This document shows positions 1 through 10,857 of a DNA stretch of 64,000 bases, in pieces. This DNA is from Nephrocerus scutellatus. Its lineage: Eukaryota; Arthropoda; Insecta; Diptera; Pipunculidae. The stretch covers positions 31,844,669 to 31,908,668 of the forward strand of contig OX352762.1 in NCBI GenBank assembly GCA_947095585.1, given 5' to 3'. The notes beneath the pieces were generated by a model, which was not told where the DNA came from, made no database searches, and was given only the letters and a program-made list of their open reading frames with translations. The translations under genes and the position numbers were made by a program. How positions within the stretch are numbered: position 1 is the first letter of the stretch; the number at the start of each line of letters is the position of its first letter.

Positions 1-1480
1 CTATGCTTGGTGGCGGCAGCCTCCAATTCCTCAGTTAGCTGGCCATTTAGCAACTCATGAAAGTGCTCTTCCCATCGCTCTAAGACGTCTTTAAGATCGG
101 CGATCAGATTACCCTCTTTGTCCTTGCAGTATGTGCAACGCGGTGTATATTTCGTCATACCGCGGACTCTTTGGTAGAACTTCCGCGACTGGTGCGGTCC
201 TTGCTCTCTGTACTGTTCCAGTTCACGGACGTGATTCTTCTCCCAGGCTGCTTTCTTTTGCCGGTGAACGGTTTTTTCATGTCTTCTGAGCCCTTACATC
301 GAACCAGTCGTTCCGATCTCTACGACTACTGCCTAAGATGGAGTCAGCAGTACTAATGACAGTATTCTTAAGGCGTGGCCATTTCTCTTCTACGCCTGGC
401 ATCTCAGCCCCGGGACTTACTCTCCCTGCATTTAGGGCGAGTCCTATCGGTTGACCGTAGTTGTTTCTGGTCTATTCATTGCGAAGGGCAGCCGTGTTGA
501 CTCGAATCTGATTCGCGGATGCAGTCTTTCGTGATGATGCAATCCGCGCTCGGAGCACCATACCAACAAGATAGTGGTCCGAGTCGACGTTGGCACCTCG
601 GTACGTTCGTACCGTCATCAGGTTCGGGTTGTGGCGGCGGTTTATCAACACGTGGTCTATCTGGTTGCGAGTGGCTCAATCGGGGGATACCCAGGTGGCT
701 TTGTGGATATTTTTACGCGCAAACCTTGTACTCGCAACGACCAAATTATTGCTTGCTGCCATCTCTATGACTCGTTGTCCATTGTCATTAGTGTTCTCGT
801 GTAAGCTATTGGTGCCAATGTACTGCCTGAATACTGGCTCCCTACCTATTTTAGCATTCATATCCCCCAGAATGATTTTTACATTATACTGAGGGCAGGC
901 ATGGAGTTCCCGTTCGACTGATTCAAAGAATTCTTCTTTTTCATCATCTGGGGAATCCTCTGTAGGTGCGTGACCGTTTATGCGGCTTATGTTTTTAAAT
1001 TTGCTCCACACGCGAAGGGTGCATAGCCGTTCATTTATTGCTGTAAAACCGATAACGGTGGGCTGACTAGAAACCCCACCCTGAGCAAATGATGTCTTGC
1101 ATGACAGCTGTAATATATGTCATATTCTGATTTTTGTAAGACACCATTCCCCGTCCACCGCGTCGCCTGGATTGCTGTAATGTCAGCCTTATATTTAGAC
1201 AGGGTATTGGCCAGCTGCTGTGCAGCTCGAGCTCTATACAGTGAGCGTACGTTCCATGAGAAAATACTTAATTGGTTAAGCCGTTTTCGTTGGGTTCCGT
1301 AATAATAATTTTTTACAGGCTAGGTTATTGGCCTTGCGCCAACCTTATACTTTGAAGGGACTAGCCCGATCATTCAGCTTTTCCTGCATTGGTGAAAAAT
1401 TAGCGACGGCCACCACGTGGAGGTTTGATCGCTGATAGTTGATAGTTACGGCCACCTGCAATTCTAGACATTCTGTGTTA
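1..1480 (-). mobile_element. RTE-clade non-LTR retrotransposon, 5' part, cut by window edge
   Basis: The - strand encodes a degraded AP-type endonuclease of the kind often annotated as craniofacial development protein 2-like, which is the RTE/BovB-type retrotransposon ORF. The best stretch (1011 to 676) carries the GDMNAKIG motif, and the N-terminal part with FSWNVRSL lies near 1260-1240 in another frame. Near 90-1 the linker toward the reverse transcriptase reads DVLERWEEHFHELLNG. Reverse transcriptase would follow to the left, outside the window. Frame changes near 1010 and below 676 mean this copy is dead. The sequence at 1300-1480 looks like its 5' UTR, but that boundary is a guess. An RTE tail at 14012-14698 may belong to the same or a related family. 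Confidence 0.8.
676..1260 (-). pseudogene. RTE endonuclease domain (broken)
   Basis: This is the endonuclease that nicks target DNA for target-primed reverse transcription. Visible motifs are FSWNVRSL at the N terminus, INGHAP in the middle, and GDMNAKIG with the conserved D-x-N of APE-type nucleases. After 676 the frame changes, and the SDHYLV-type end of the domain can be read near 580-560. The open stretch is 111 codons, whereas a full RTE endonuclease has about 220-250 residues. It is not functional. Confidence 0.75.
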
Positions 1481-1499
1481 TTTCCCCTATTCTACTGAT

Positions 1500-1640
1500 T
1501 GCTGACCGCCAAAAGGAAGTATAGTAATCATGAAAATTGGACTTTCGCAGATTTACCCATTTCCGTATCTTCTGAGTCAGAAAAAGTAAAAAAAATCTCT
1601 GTCTGTCTGTATCCACTCTACAGCCCAGACGTCCAGAATG
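1500..1640. repeat. Dispersed repeat shared with 36724-36860
   Basis: A block starting with tatagtaatcatgaaaatt, then cagatttacccatt, a T/C-rich TCTGTCTGTCTGTATCCACTC tract and CAGACG recurs at 36724-36860 in the same orientation. At 36726 the first bases directly follow a pogo/Tigger-like inverted repeat, so this sequence was there a target site. I do not recognise the family. Confidence 0.5.
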
Positions 1641-1689
1641 ACGTCCAGAATGTTGATCCAACTTAAAATGCGCAACATCCTCCAATAAG

Positions 1690-1860
1690 ACATCTTCCAT
1701 TGAATCAGTCAATTCGGCTCTATATTTTACACAGATGCTGTATAGCGCACAACAAAAATTCAACATTTGAGTCGTCTTGCCGACAGAAGACATCTTAACT
1801 TTAGAACTCCAAAAACTCGCTCTTGCGATCGAAAATTTATCATTGAAACTCGATTTAGAA
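1690..1860 (-). pseudogene. PIF/Harbinger (HARBI1-like) transposase, C-terminal part
   Basis: Read with one frame change on the - strand, this stretch gives RVFGVLK followed by MLNFCCALYSICVKY. That resembles the C-terminal region of PIF/Harbinger transposases, where the third catalytic acidic residue sits just before a helix ending in a CCALHNIC-like motif. It fits with the 2545-2700 fragment as the other half of the same gene. The two parts are separated by a LINE 3' end (1965-2460). Frameshift and interruption make it a relic. The call rests on short motifs and is moderately sure. Confidence 0.5.
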
Positions 1861-1964
1861 GATCATTCATCTGTAGTTAGGCATGAAGGCTCTAGTTTAG
1901 GTTAGGTTTAATGGCTGCTATTGCACACTTAGACCGTTTACAGTTCATTGTGGTACCACAGGAT

Positions 1965-2460
1965 TAAAGCCTTTACGCTTTTACTAAAACGACCATTTGG
2001 TGCTTTTTATGAATTTTAGGATGACTCCCACTTTACAGTGCTCGACATCCGATAAGCTGTTCAATGTATGGTATCCCAAGTGTTTCAGTCTTCTGCTTGC
2101 AGGAGCCGGACATGAACACAGGAAGTGGGATACTGTTTCTTCCTCTTCGGCGTTATAGCAGCTTCTACAAAAGTCATTAAACTCACGGAGGATGGCTCGC
2201 AGCATGTACACCAAGGAGACAGTGCCCTGTTAAAATACCTATACTTATTTTCATATCCCTTCTTTGCAGGGATATCAGTGCTCTAGAGCGATCCAAGTCC
2301 AGTCTAGGCCAAACCAGTTTCGCTTTAATACATGTGTGGGTGTGCGTCCTCCTCACGTTTGTTAATGCTTCTGCCTCTTTCCGAAGCAAAAGCTTAACCG
2401 CTGATAAAGGTCTTCCTATGCCTGCCATTTCTGGTAGCAGTTGAAGCTTTGTGTCATTCC
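1965..2460 (-). mobile_element. 3' end of an RNase H-bearing LINE
   Basis: Two overlapping - strand frames (2428-2183 and 2214-1984) give the C-terminal end of a LINE polyprotein. It has the segment typical after RNase H (WPRLDLDRSRALISLQRRD, then TGHCLLGVHA) followed by a zinc-binding region CRSCYNAEEEETVSHFLCSC. The same architecture occurs at 48155-48926, so the two are related. A frameshift lies near 2200. The fragment sits between the two halves of the PIF/Harbinger relic and was probably inserted into it. Confidence 0.7.
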
Positions 2461-2544
2461 AAGGCTTTAAAGAAGAGTCATAATCTCCTTAAAATAGTTT
2501 AAGCTATTATTTCAGTTTTCAATCTCTGAAAAATTGCCAACTTA

Positions 2545-2700
2545 CCTAAAATCCAGGATGACTTGTCTCCGCTATCGTAACAATGTTTGAGGAAAGCTCT
2601 TTCATCACTAACACCCCAAACATGAGAGTCATGCGATGCGTCTCCATCTCGACCATTCACTGATGTTATGGTCATTATCTAGTTACAAATCTAATTAAAA
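2545..2700 (-). pseudogene. PIF/Harbinger (HARBI1-like) transposase, central part
   Basis: The - strand reads SVNGRDGDASHDSHVWGVS, then LKHCYDSGDKSSWIL. This matches the part of PIF/Harbinger transposases with a first catalytic Asp region (PGSxHDSxxW) and the LLGDSGYP region. At WIL the sequence meets GTAAGTTGG, which could be a splice site or simply the break. The DDE nuclease needed to cut and paste the element is incomplete here. Confidence 0.55.
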
Positions 2701-2849
2701 AACAAAAATAATAAAACAAAAACAAAACTAAAATTGTTGTATTTATACCTAGGTAATATTTTCGAGAAGGTTCTAATGTTTTCAACTGTATTATATTCGA
2801 ACCACCTATAATATACTAGAACATGTAGCTGTAATCTATCTTGTTGAAT

Positions 2850-4160
2850 GTTGTTGAGTTGAATGGTGATGGTAGGACAGCTCTAGGGGGAGGGGTCGAA
2901 ACGGAGGGGGGGGGTGACCGATATTAGTGTCGATTCTATGGTTTTTGGGGTCGCTGAGTTGAATGGTGATGGTAAGACAGCTTTAGGGGAATGGGGTCGA
3001 AACGATGGGGGGGCGGGCGGGGTGACCGTTATTAGTGTTGATTCTATGGTTTTCGGGGTCGCTGAGTTGAATGGTGATGGTAAGACAGCTCTAGGGGGAT
3101 GGGGTCGAAACGGAGGGGGGTGACCGATATTAGTGTCGATGATATGGTTTTCGGATTCGCTGAGTTGAATAGTGATGGTAAGACAGCTCTAGGGGGATGG
3201 GGTCGAAACGGAGGGGGGGGTGACCGATATAAGTGTCGATTCTATGGTTTTCGGGATCGCTGAGTTGAATGGTGATGGTAAGACAGCTCTAGGGGGATGG
3301 GGTCGAAACAGGGGGGGTGACCGATATTAGTGTCGATTCTATGGTTTTCGGGGTCGCTGAGTTGAATGATGATGGTAAGACAGCTCTAGGAGATGGGGTC
3401 GAAACGGTGGGGGGGGGGGGGTGACTGATATTAGTGCCGATTCTATGGTTTTCGGGGTCGCTGAGTTGAATGGTAAGACAGCTCTAGGGGGATGGGGTCG
3501 ATAACTGAGGGGGGGTTACCGATGTTCGTGTTGATTTTATGGTTTTCGGGGTCGCTGGGTTGAATGGTGATGGTAAGACAGTTCTATGGGGATGGGGTCG
3601 ATAAATGAGGTGGTGGGGGGGGGGGTGAACGATATTAGTGCCGATTTTATGGTTTTCGTGCTCGCTGAGTTGAATGGTGATGGTAAGACAGCTCTATGGG
3701 GATGTGGTTGATAACTGAGAGGGGTGGTGAACGATATTAGTGTCATTTTATGGTTTTCGTGGTCGTTGAGTTGAATGGTGATGGTAAGACAGTTCTATGG
3801 GGATGGGGTCGATAAATGAGGTGGTGGGGGGGGGGTGAACGATATTAGTGCCGATTTTATGGTTTTCGTGGTCGCTGAGTTGAATGGTGATGGTAAGACA
3901 GCTCTAGGGGGATGGGGTCGATAACTGAGGGGGGTGACCGATATTAGTGTTGATTCTATGGTTTTCAGGGTCGCTGAGTTGAATGGTGATGGTAAGACAG
4001 CTCTAGGGAGTTGTTGTTGATAACTGAGGAGGGGGTGAGAGTGACCGAAATTAGTGTCAATTTTTTAGTTTTTGGGGTCGCTGACTTGAACAGTCATGGT
4101 ACGACAGCTCTAGGGGTTTGGAGTCGGCCACTGAGGGGGGGGGGCGTGACCGACCTTAAG
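2850..4160 (+). repeat. Minisatellite array 1, about 13 units of ~100 bp
   Basis: Tandem units share the core gttgaatggtgatggtaaga, then cagctctagggggatggggtc, then a G run of 7-13 bases, then gaccgatattagtgtcgatt. Units begin near 2857, 2958, 3066, 3163, 3260, 3360 and onward. The same unit is found in opposite orientation inside the Helitrons at 5408-8630 and 56734-64000. No Helitron terminus was seen next to this copy. Short open frames cross the units but are broken by variable G runs, so it is not a gene. Confidence 0.95.
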
Positions 4161-4400
4161 GAGGAGAGATAAAGTATAACAAGTCATGTTCATGTAGCAT
4201 GTACCTTACATGATTATAAAGATATCTACTGCAGCATGAGTCTACTGTATCTACGAATATGTGCATTAGCTTTCTATCCTTTTATGTTTTTCATTCCAAA
4301 CGTTATTTAAAAGGTGATTGCAGTTGTTAACTTTCGTTTTATAATTAAATTAACTCATTCATTAAGTGTTGAATCTACTTATATAGTCTACTATCTACTA
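4161..4400. other. Spacer without recognised feature
   Basis: AT-rich DNA between minisatellite array 1 and an interspersed repeat fragment. I see no coding potential or repeat structure. Confidence 0.6.
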
Positions 4401-4409
4401 TTATAATAA

Positions 4410-4635
4410 AATTAAAATTTTCATCTAAATTATCTAATCGCAGAAATTGATATGGATGTTTTTTTATTTTAGGAGAAAATCATCGAAAGATCATTTTATT
4501 CTGAGCACTTAGAGTTAGAGCACGCTCATACTCTGAGCAAATAAGAAACACGAGCATTTTTCTTGAGAACTCTTTGACTGCTCTGAACTAATTTATGAAA
4601 ACGCCAAATGACTCGTTTCATTTGCTGGGTTCATT
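4410..4635 (+). repeat. Interspersed repeat family R, partial copy
   Basis: The segment attttcatctaaattatcta, then atcgcagaaattgatatgg, then gagcacgctcatactctgagc closely matches 12325-12480 and 12850-13110. These are the left parts of family R elements (see 12838-13705). The typical right end is absent. Confidence 0.65.
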
Positions 4636-4840
4636 TGTGAGTTGCATTTGCGAACTGTGCCCGGAGTACGGTTTGATTTTATGTACCTTTGTTTTGTAAC
4701 CGATAATGTTACTTTGCTACCCGTCGGGTACATCGGGCACTCACCTCGTTCACCTCGAAAACTCACTTTGAAAGCTAACCTATGGGTATGGTTTCGGATA
4801 CGGTTTGTGCAATTGGAAAGAGACATTAGTAAACAAAATA

Positions 4841-5343
4841 CACTAGGGTCCCGATTTGCGTCGACTTGTTTTGCGTTGTTTCGATTTGCGTCCTCAAACA
4901 AAAAAAGCTTTTTGCGTTGTTTACTCGATATGCGTCGCTACAAGCATGGAAATGGAAGCCAATGAACGAACCTGCTATAAAAACGGCAAAACGAATTGTT
5001 CGCAAAAAAAGTTTATTCATGTTCCTTATAATTTTATTTTTAATTTTTTACCTGAGACTATGTAATGTAAATATATGTATATTGAAATGAAATATTTATA
5101 TGAAATTAAATGAATTTTTTAATGAAATAAAGAAATTGACTCATACTTGGAACCAATCTACTGCCAAAAGTATTGAATAGTATGGGAAAATTTGTCTCGA
5201 TTTGCGTCACAAAATATATTTTTTATAAACTTTGGAACCAATCACAACCAATTGTATAGGAACATTCGAGAAAATGTGTTTCGGTTTGTGTTGTTTCGTT
5301 TTGCGTCCAAAACCATTCTACGACGCAAATCGGGACCCCAGTG
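4841..5343. mobile_element. MITE with TA target duplication and CACTRGGGTCCCGATTTGCG termini
   Basis: Left end cactagggtcccgatttgcg (4841) and right end cgcaaatcgggaccccagtg (to 5343) are inverted repeats of about 22 bp with one main mismatch. Both ends are flanked by TA. The interior repeats short blocks such as tttcgatttgcgtc near each end. TA duplication and the lack of coding sequence suggest a non-autonomous Tc1/mariner-pogo element. A pogo/Tigger assignment is inference. Confidence 0.7.
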
Positions 5344-5559
5344 TACATACATATTACTTAAAGATGGAATGGAATGTTCATAATCGATTCGACTTTTATA
5401 TCTACTACTAGCTGATTACCCGGCGTTGCCCAGGTATTTATTCATCCCAATCTTCTATTAGGCAGGGTATTTATTAAGAAAATTTATTTCAAAAAATATT
5501 TTTTAAATTATAGCTATAGTATTGAAATTATAAAATAAAATTAAATAAACATACATAAA

Positions 5560-6230
5560 ATTAATTTTAAACAAAACATAGTTGTATACAATGTTTTTAG
5601 TTTCACCTTCAATAATAAATAAATTTTTAGGTCAACCCAACCCAGAGCAAGCAAAATAAAATTGTCCGTGGGAAAAACATGACATTTCAAATCTATACTC
5701 CGCAGAACTTAATAAACTGTCCGACTTATAGATCGTCATCGAAAACGCAAGTTTTACTGGAAATTGCAATATCTTAAATTTAAAAGGTTGATCCGTCGAA
5801 ATTGTTGCTATCCGTGGGATAAAAACTGTTTCGCACTGTCCCTTTTCTGTGAAGATAGTCGCTTCAATTATATTTCCCAGCGTCTCTTTTACGCACAGTC
5901 TTGTGCCGTTGCAAAGTTTTGGCGAGTCGAGAATCCGTAGTAAAATAATTGGAGATCAAACTGTAAGACGATGTGGTGGTAATCCAGACGCATTAAGTGA
6001 GTTCAGGAACTCGGTTAGATAATTACCTTTCTCACCAGTATCTACAAAAGTATCGATACACTTATATTCAGTGACTACGCCTATTAACATGGCATGTATT
6101 TGATTGTTTATTTCATGGTTGTCTCCATTTTTAGTAGCAAGAATGGCCCCTTCTCGCAACCGGTTCAAAATGTTATAGTTTTGAGAAAGAGCCGGATAAA
6201 TAGAATTTATTCAGCGGCAGATTTCAAAAA
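5560..6230 (-). pseudogene. Helitron helicase C-terminal remnant
   Basis: The - strand resembles 56930-57560 closely. One open part (6168-5956) reads LREGAILATKN, then IGVVTEYKCIDTF and FLNSLNASGLPPHRL, which is the C-terminal part of a Pif1-type RepHel helicase. Lower down, the region matching the final ARS.GQ/YVACSR-type motif can be recognised at DNA level around 5640-5690 but is out of frame. Upstream helicase motifs and the HUH nuclease are absent because of a large deletion. Confidence 0.75.
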
Positions 6231-6264
6231 TCGATGACAATTTAACATATCCAACATATCATAA

Positions 6265-8355
6265 AACCCTATCCCTCTGGAGCTGTCTTTCCATCACCAT
6301 TCAAATCAGCGACCACGAAAACCATAGAATCAACACTAATATCGGTCACCCCCCCCCCTCAGTTATCGACACCATCCCTCTAGAGCTGTCTTACCATCAC
6401 CATTCAACTCAGCGACCACGAAACCATAAAATCGACACTAATATCGTTCAACCCCCCTCAGTTATCGACCCCATCACTCTAGAGCTGTCTTACCATCACC
6501 ATTCAACTCAGCGACCACGAAAACCATAAAATCGACACTAATATCGTCCCCCCCCCCCTCAGTTATCGACCCCATCACTCTAGAGCTGTCTTACCATCAC
6601 CATTCAACTCAGCGACCACGAAAACCATAAAATCGACATTAATATCGTTCACCCCCTCACACAGTTCTCGACCCCATCCCCATAGAGCTGTCTTACCATC
6701 ACCATTCAACTCAGCGACCACGAAAACCATAAAATCGGCACTAATATCGTTCACCCCCGCCCCCTCAACCTCCTCAGTTATCGACCCCATCCCCATAGAG
6801 CTGTCTTACCATCACCATTCAACTCAGCGAACACGAAAACCATAAAATCGACACTAATATCGTTCACCCCCCAACCAACTCATTTATCGACCCCATCCCT
6901 CTAGAGCTGTCTTACCATCACCATTCAACTCAGCGACCACGAAAAACATCAAATCGGCACTAATATCGTTAACCCCCCCCACCACCTCATCTATCGACCC
7001 CATCCCAATAGAGCTGTCTTACCATCACCATTCAACTCAGCGACCACGAAAACCATAGAATCAACTCTAATATCGTTCACCCCCGCCCCCACCCCCCTCA
7101 GTTATCGACCCCATCCCTATAGAGCTGCATAGAGCTGTCTTACCATTACCATTCAACCCAGTGACCACGAAAACCATAAAATGACACTAATATCGTTCAC
7201 CACCCCCCTCAGTTATCGACCCCAACCCCATAGAGCTGTCTTACCATAACCATTCAACTCATCGACCACGAAAACCATAAAATCGGCACTAATATCGTTA
7301 ACCCCCCCACCACCTCATTTATCGACCCCATCCCTCTAGAGCTGTCTTACCATCACCATTCAACTCAGCGACCACGAAAACCATAAAATCGGCACTAATA
7401 TCGTTCACCCCCCCCCCCACCACCTCATTTATCGACCCCATCCCCATGGAACTGTCTTACCATCACCATTCAACTCAGCGACCACGAAAACCATAAATTG
7501 ACACTAATATCGTTCACCACCCCTCTCAGTTATCAACCACATCCCCATAGAGCTGTCTTACCATCACCATTCAATTCAGCGAGCACGAAAACCATAAAAT
7601 CGGCACTAATATCGTTCATCCCCCCCCCCCCACTCAGCTATCGACCACATCCCCTTAGAGCTGTCTTACCATCACCATTCAACTCAGCGACCACGAAAAC
7701 CATAGAATCAACTCTAAAATCGGTCACCCCTCCCCCTCAGTTATCGACCCCATCCCCCTAGAGCTGTGTTACCATCACCATTCAACTCAGCGACCACGAA
7801 AACCATAAAATCAACGCTAATATCGGTCACCCCCTCTCAGTTATCGACCCCATCCCTTTAGAGCTGTCTTACCGTCACCATTCAACTCAGCGACCACGAA
7901 AACCATAAAATCGGCACTAATATCGTTCACCCCCCACCCCCCCAGTTATCGACCCCATCCCCATAGAGCTGTCTTATCATCACCATTCAACTCAGCGACC
8001 ACGAAAACCAAAAAAATCGACACTAATATCATCCCCCCCCCTCAGTTATCGCCCCATCTCCATAGAGCTGTCTTACTATCACCATTCAACTCAGCGACCA
8101 CGAAAACCATAAAATCGGCACTACTATTGTTCACCCCCCCCCCCCCCACCACCCTCTCATTTATCGACCCCATCTCCATAGAGCTGTCTTACCATCACCA
8201 TTCAACTCAGCGAACACGAAAACCATAAAATCGGCACTAATATCGTTCACCCCCCCCCCCAGTTATTAACCCCATCCCCTTAGAGCTCTCTTACCATCAC
8301 CATTCAACTCAGCGACCCCGAAAACCATAGAATCAATTCTAATATCGATCACCCC
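6265..8355 (-). repeat. Minisatellite array 2 within the Helitron, about 20 units
   Basis: Units of ~100-110 bp carry agctgtcttaccatcaccat, then tcaactcagcgaccacgaaa, then cactaatatcg and a C run (C7-C13), then cagttatcgaccccatcc. Written on the - strand this is the same unit as array 1. Unit length varies mainly through the C/G runs. One unit near 7125 has a small internal duplication of agctgcatagagctg. The array lies between the helicase remnant and the Helitron 5' end. Confidence 0.95.
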
Positions 8356-8630
8356 CTCCCCTGCGGCGATACATTACGCATCCATAGGAGCGTACTATCA
8401 ACATTATTCATCATGGAGATAGCGAAAACTGTAGCAGGGGGGGAGTAGCGGGTTTTTTGCCTGCGGTAGTGGTGGCAGCAGCCTCCCACAACCACCCCAC
8501 CTATGTTTGATTCCAGATAGTAACTAATATATATACCAAGTTTGGTTGAAATTGGTCAAGGCGTTCCAGAGCTAGTTGGCACAAATATATATACAAACAA
8601 ATTCTCTATTTTATATAACGATTATATAGA

Positions 8631-8955
8631 TTACGCACATTCATGGTAACTTTGTGAAATGGCATTAATAATGATTGTGTAAGTCGGAGTAATGTATATT
8701 GTTGCTTGAGAAATGATGAGAAACAGAAATTTTCTGTTTTCGTTCATTATTAGAAATAATGACATTATTCATAACCGTGTAAGTGCCGAGTTAAAAATAT
8801 GGCGACGCAAACTCGTAGTGCTTCCATGAACAGGCAGAATAGATTTTGCAATCAAAATCCACCACCAAACCAAGCAGCGCAGCCGACTGCGCAGCACACA
8901 CCGCACACATTCATTAAAGTACGATGGTATCTGATGCCACTATATGATATTTAAA
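8631..8955. other. Spacer with imperfect inverted repeat
   Basis: Host or older repeat sequence outside the Helitron. The words cattaataatgattgtgtaag (8662) and cattattcataaccgtgtaag (8762) recur about 100 bp apart, and ttctgttttcgttcattatt gives a weak hairpin. The stretch at 8868-8950 (cgcagccgactgcgcagcac) recurs at 13308-13340 and belongs to a subfamily of family R. Confidence 0.4.
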
Positions 8956-9530
8956 AAAAATGTATATGAGCCTTGCGGCCGAACCCGGGGCCCGATTACT
9001 TCCAAATTTTAAATGAAAGTATTGTCACATGTGTGCAAAATTTCAGGAAAATCGGGTTTCAGGAAGTACGTTAAAAATTGATAATTAAAAAAAAATTGTA
9101 TGGGAGCCCCACGACCACGGGGCCTGATCGCGTCAAAAACTTTAAAAAAAGTTTTGTTCATCGGAGATACACATGCGCATAAAATTTGAAGAAAATCCGG
9201 AACTTTTTTGATAAAATTTGTATGGGTGCCACCCCGACCCAGTGGCCCGATCACTTCCAAATTTTTACAGAAAGTGTTGTCCATCAAAGATACACATGCG
9301 TTTAAAATTTTAAAAAATCGGGTAAATTTTTTAAAAATTTTGTATGGGAGCCCGACCCCTAGGTCCGAGTGGCCTCATATTTTAATAGAAAGTATTGTCA
9401 CAGGAAATATATATGTGTGCAAAATTTTAATAAAATCGGGCCATGGGAAGTGGGTTAAAAATTGATCAGAAAATCTGACCAGCCAGCCAGCCAGCCACGT
9501 GCAGGCGAAGTTAATATAGAGAATTTAAAA
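8955..9530 (+). repeat. Interspersed repeat family R copy
   Basis: Several ~115-bp internal units with ttgtatgggagcc, cccgatcac, aaagtgttgtccatc and gatacacatgcg end in ccagccagccagccacgtg and the right terminus cgaagttaatatagagaatt at 9508-9527. The whole pattern recurs many times in this window. There is no coding sequence. Confidence 0.85.
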
Positions 9531-10346
9531 ACAACCCATAAAAATACAATTGTTCATGAAAATTCTCTAATAGGAGATGGGTATGTGTTAAAATTTGAAG
9601 AAAACTGCGCTAATTTTTAAAAAATTTACATGGACACCACACGGGTCTCAGCGCCCGATCACTCCAACAAACTTACAAAAAGTTTTGTCCATCAGTGATA
9701 CACATGTGTTTAAAATTTGAAGAAAATCGAGCTAATTTTTAAAAAATGTATATGGGCACCCCTCCGGCCTAAGGGCCTCACTCCAAAAACTTTACAAAAA
9801 ATTTTGTCCATCGGAGATAAACATGTAGATATATAAAATTTGACGAAAATCGGGTTAATTTTTTTTGAAAAATTTTTATGGGCCCACGACCCCGGCCACC
9901 AAATTTTTTGCAAAAAGTGTTGTCTATCGAAGATACACACGTATATAAAATTTAAAAAAAAATCGGGTTAAGTTTTTTAAAAAAATTGTTGGGGCCTGTC
10001 TCCAAAATTTTTCCAAAAAGTGTTGCCCATCGGAGATACACACGTATGTAAAATTTAAAAAAAATCGGGTTAATTTTTTAAAAAAAAAATTGGGGACCAC
10101 TCCCCCCGGGGGCCCGGGGTCTCCAAAATTTTTACAAAAAGTGTTTTTCATCGGAGATACATTCGTATATAAAATTTTACGAAAAATCGGCTTAATTATT
10201 TAAAAAAAAGTTATGAGGCCGCACGAACCCGGGCCCGGGGTCTCCAAATTTTTTTACAAAAAGTGTTGTCCATCGAAGATACACATGTGTATAAAATTTG
10301 AAGAGAGTCGAGAAATTTTTTTTTTAAATATTTGTAGGGGAGCCCC
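9531..10346 (+). repeat. Interspersed repeat family R copy, right end missing
   Basis: Starts with the left terminus caacccataaaaat and attctctaataggagatggg, then has about six ~115-bp units with catcggagatacacatgt. It gives way near 10346 to the P-element-like coding remnant, so the typical right end is missing. Confidence 0.8.
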
Positions 10347-10359
10347 CCGAAATTGCATT

Positions 10360-10857
10360 TTGGGAAACATAAATTATACCCTGAAGCTTTTCCTTCTTTG
10401 TATTAGAAACCCCTGAAAATTACGGAAGCAATACAGAGTATGATAATGATGTGGATTTTTCTATGGAGGAATTAGATCAAATTTGTAAATTTATTCCTGG
10501 ACAATCAAATGAAAGTGCTGTGGAGGTACCACCTTGTAAATACTGTATAAAAAAAGAAAAAAATACTATTTTTTACGCCAAAAATATCAAAATATTAGGA
10601 AAAGATTGGAGTCAGTTTTGGCAAAAAATAGGATACTGAGGAAAGAAAATCAACAAAATAAACGCCTACTAATTTCTACAAAAAAAAAAAACGGCCACCC
10701 ATTTTAAAGAATAACATAATCTTCTAAAAAAGACGTCTCTTAGTGATTTGATTCATTCGAAGTATTTTTGTCTTGATTTTAAAAGATACGAATGCATACA
10801 CTGATGAAGAAAAAGAGCTGCCACAAGTTGTGTTTTTTAAATCAATAAGTGTTTATA
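10360..10857 (+). pseudogene. P-element/THAP9-like transposase, N-terminal part
   Basis: The + strand reads VDFSMEELDQICKFIPGQ, then CKYCIKKEKNTIF and a charged coiled-coil-like stretch in shifting frames, then TDEEKEL and FFKSISVY. In the P family this corresponds to the linker/coiled-coil after the THAP DNA-binding domain and the start of the transposase core. The THAP domain is not visible and may be lost to the left. The reading frame stops at 10637 and shifts several times. It is cut at 10857 by a DD41D transposon and resumes after 12161. Confidence 0.6.

Larger units (their letters stand above)
5408..8630 (-). mobile_element. Helitron, internally deleted but with both termini
   Basis: Read on the - strand the element starts TCTATATAAT (8630) and ends CAGCTAG (5408), with a subterminal hairpin formed by acctgg, loop gcaacg and ccgggt about 10 bp before the end. 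It lies exactly between A and T, as Helitrons do. Inside are a decayed end of the RepHel helicase (about 5560-6230) and about 20 minisatellite units (6265-8355). The nuclease and most of the helicase are gone, so it would depend on another copy. The 3' end matches that of the longer Helitron at 56734. Confidence 0.88.

Noticed and set aside
2914..3746. Open frames within minisatellite array 1, such as a Gly-rich 69-codon frame
   Set aside because: They repeat with the unit, exist on both strands and are broken by G-run length changes. They reflect repeat periodicity.
4593..5090. Overlapping frames of 60-107 codons
   Set aside because: They cross a MITE boundary and family R sequence and show no protein motif.
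7498..7761. 87-codon Pro/Ser-rich frame in array 2
   Set aside because: It is the inverse-strand reading of the same unit and has no conserved length or context.
2850..8355. CRISPR array
   Set aside because: Units are contiguous tandem repeats without unique spacers, in an insect genome.
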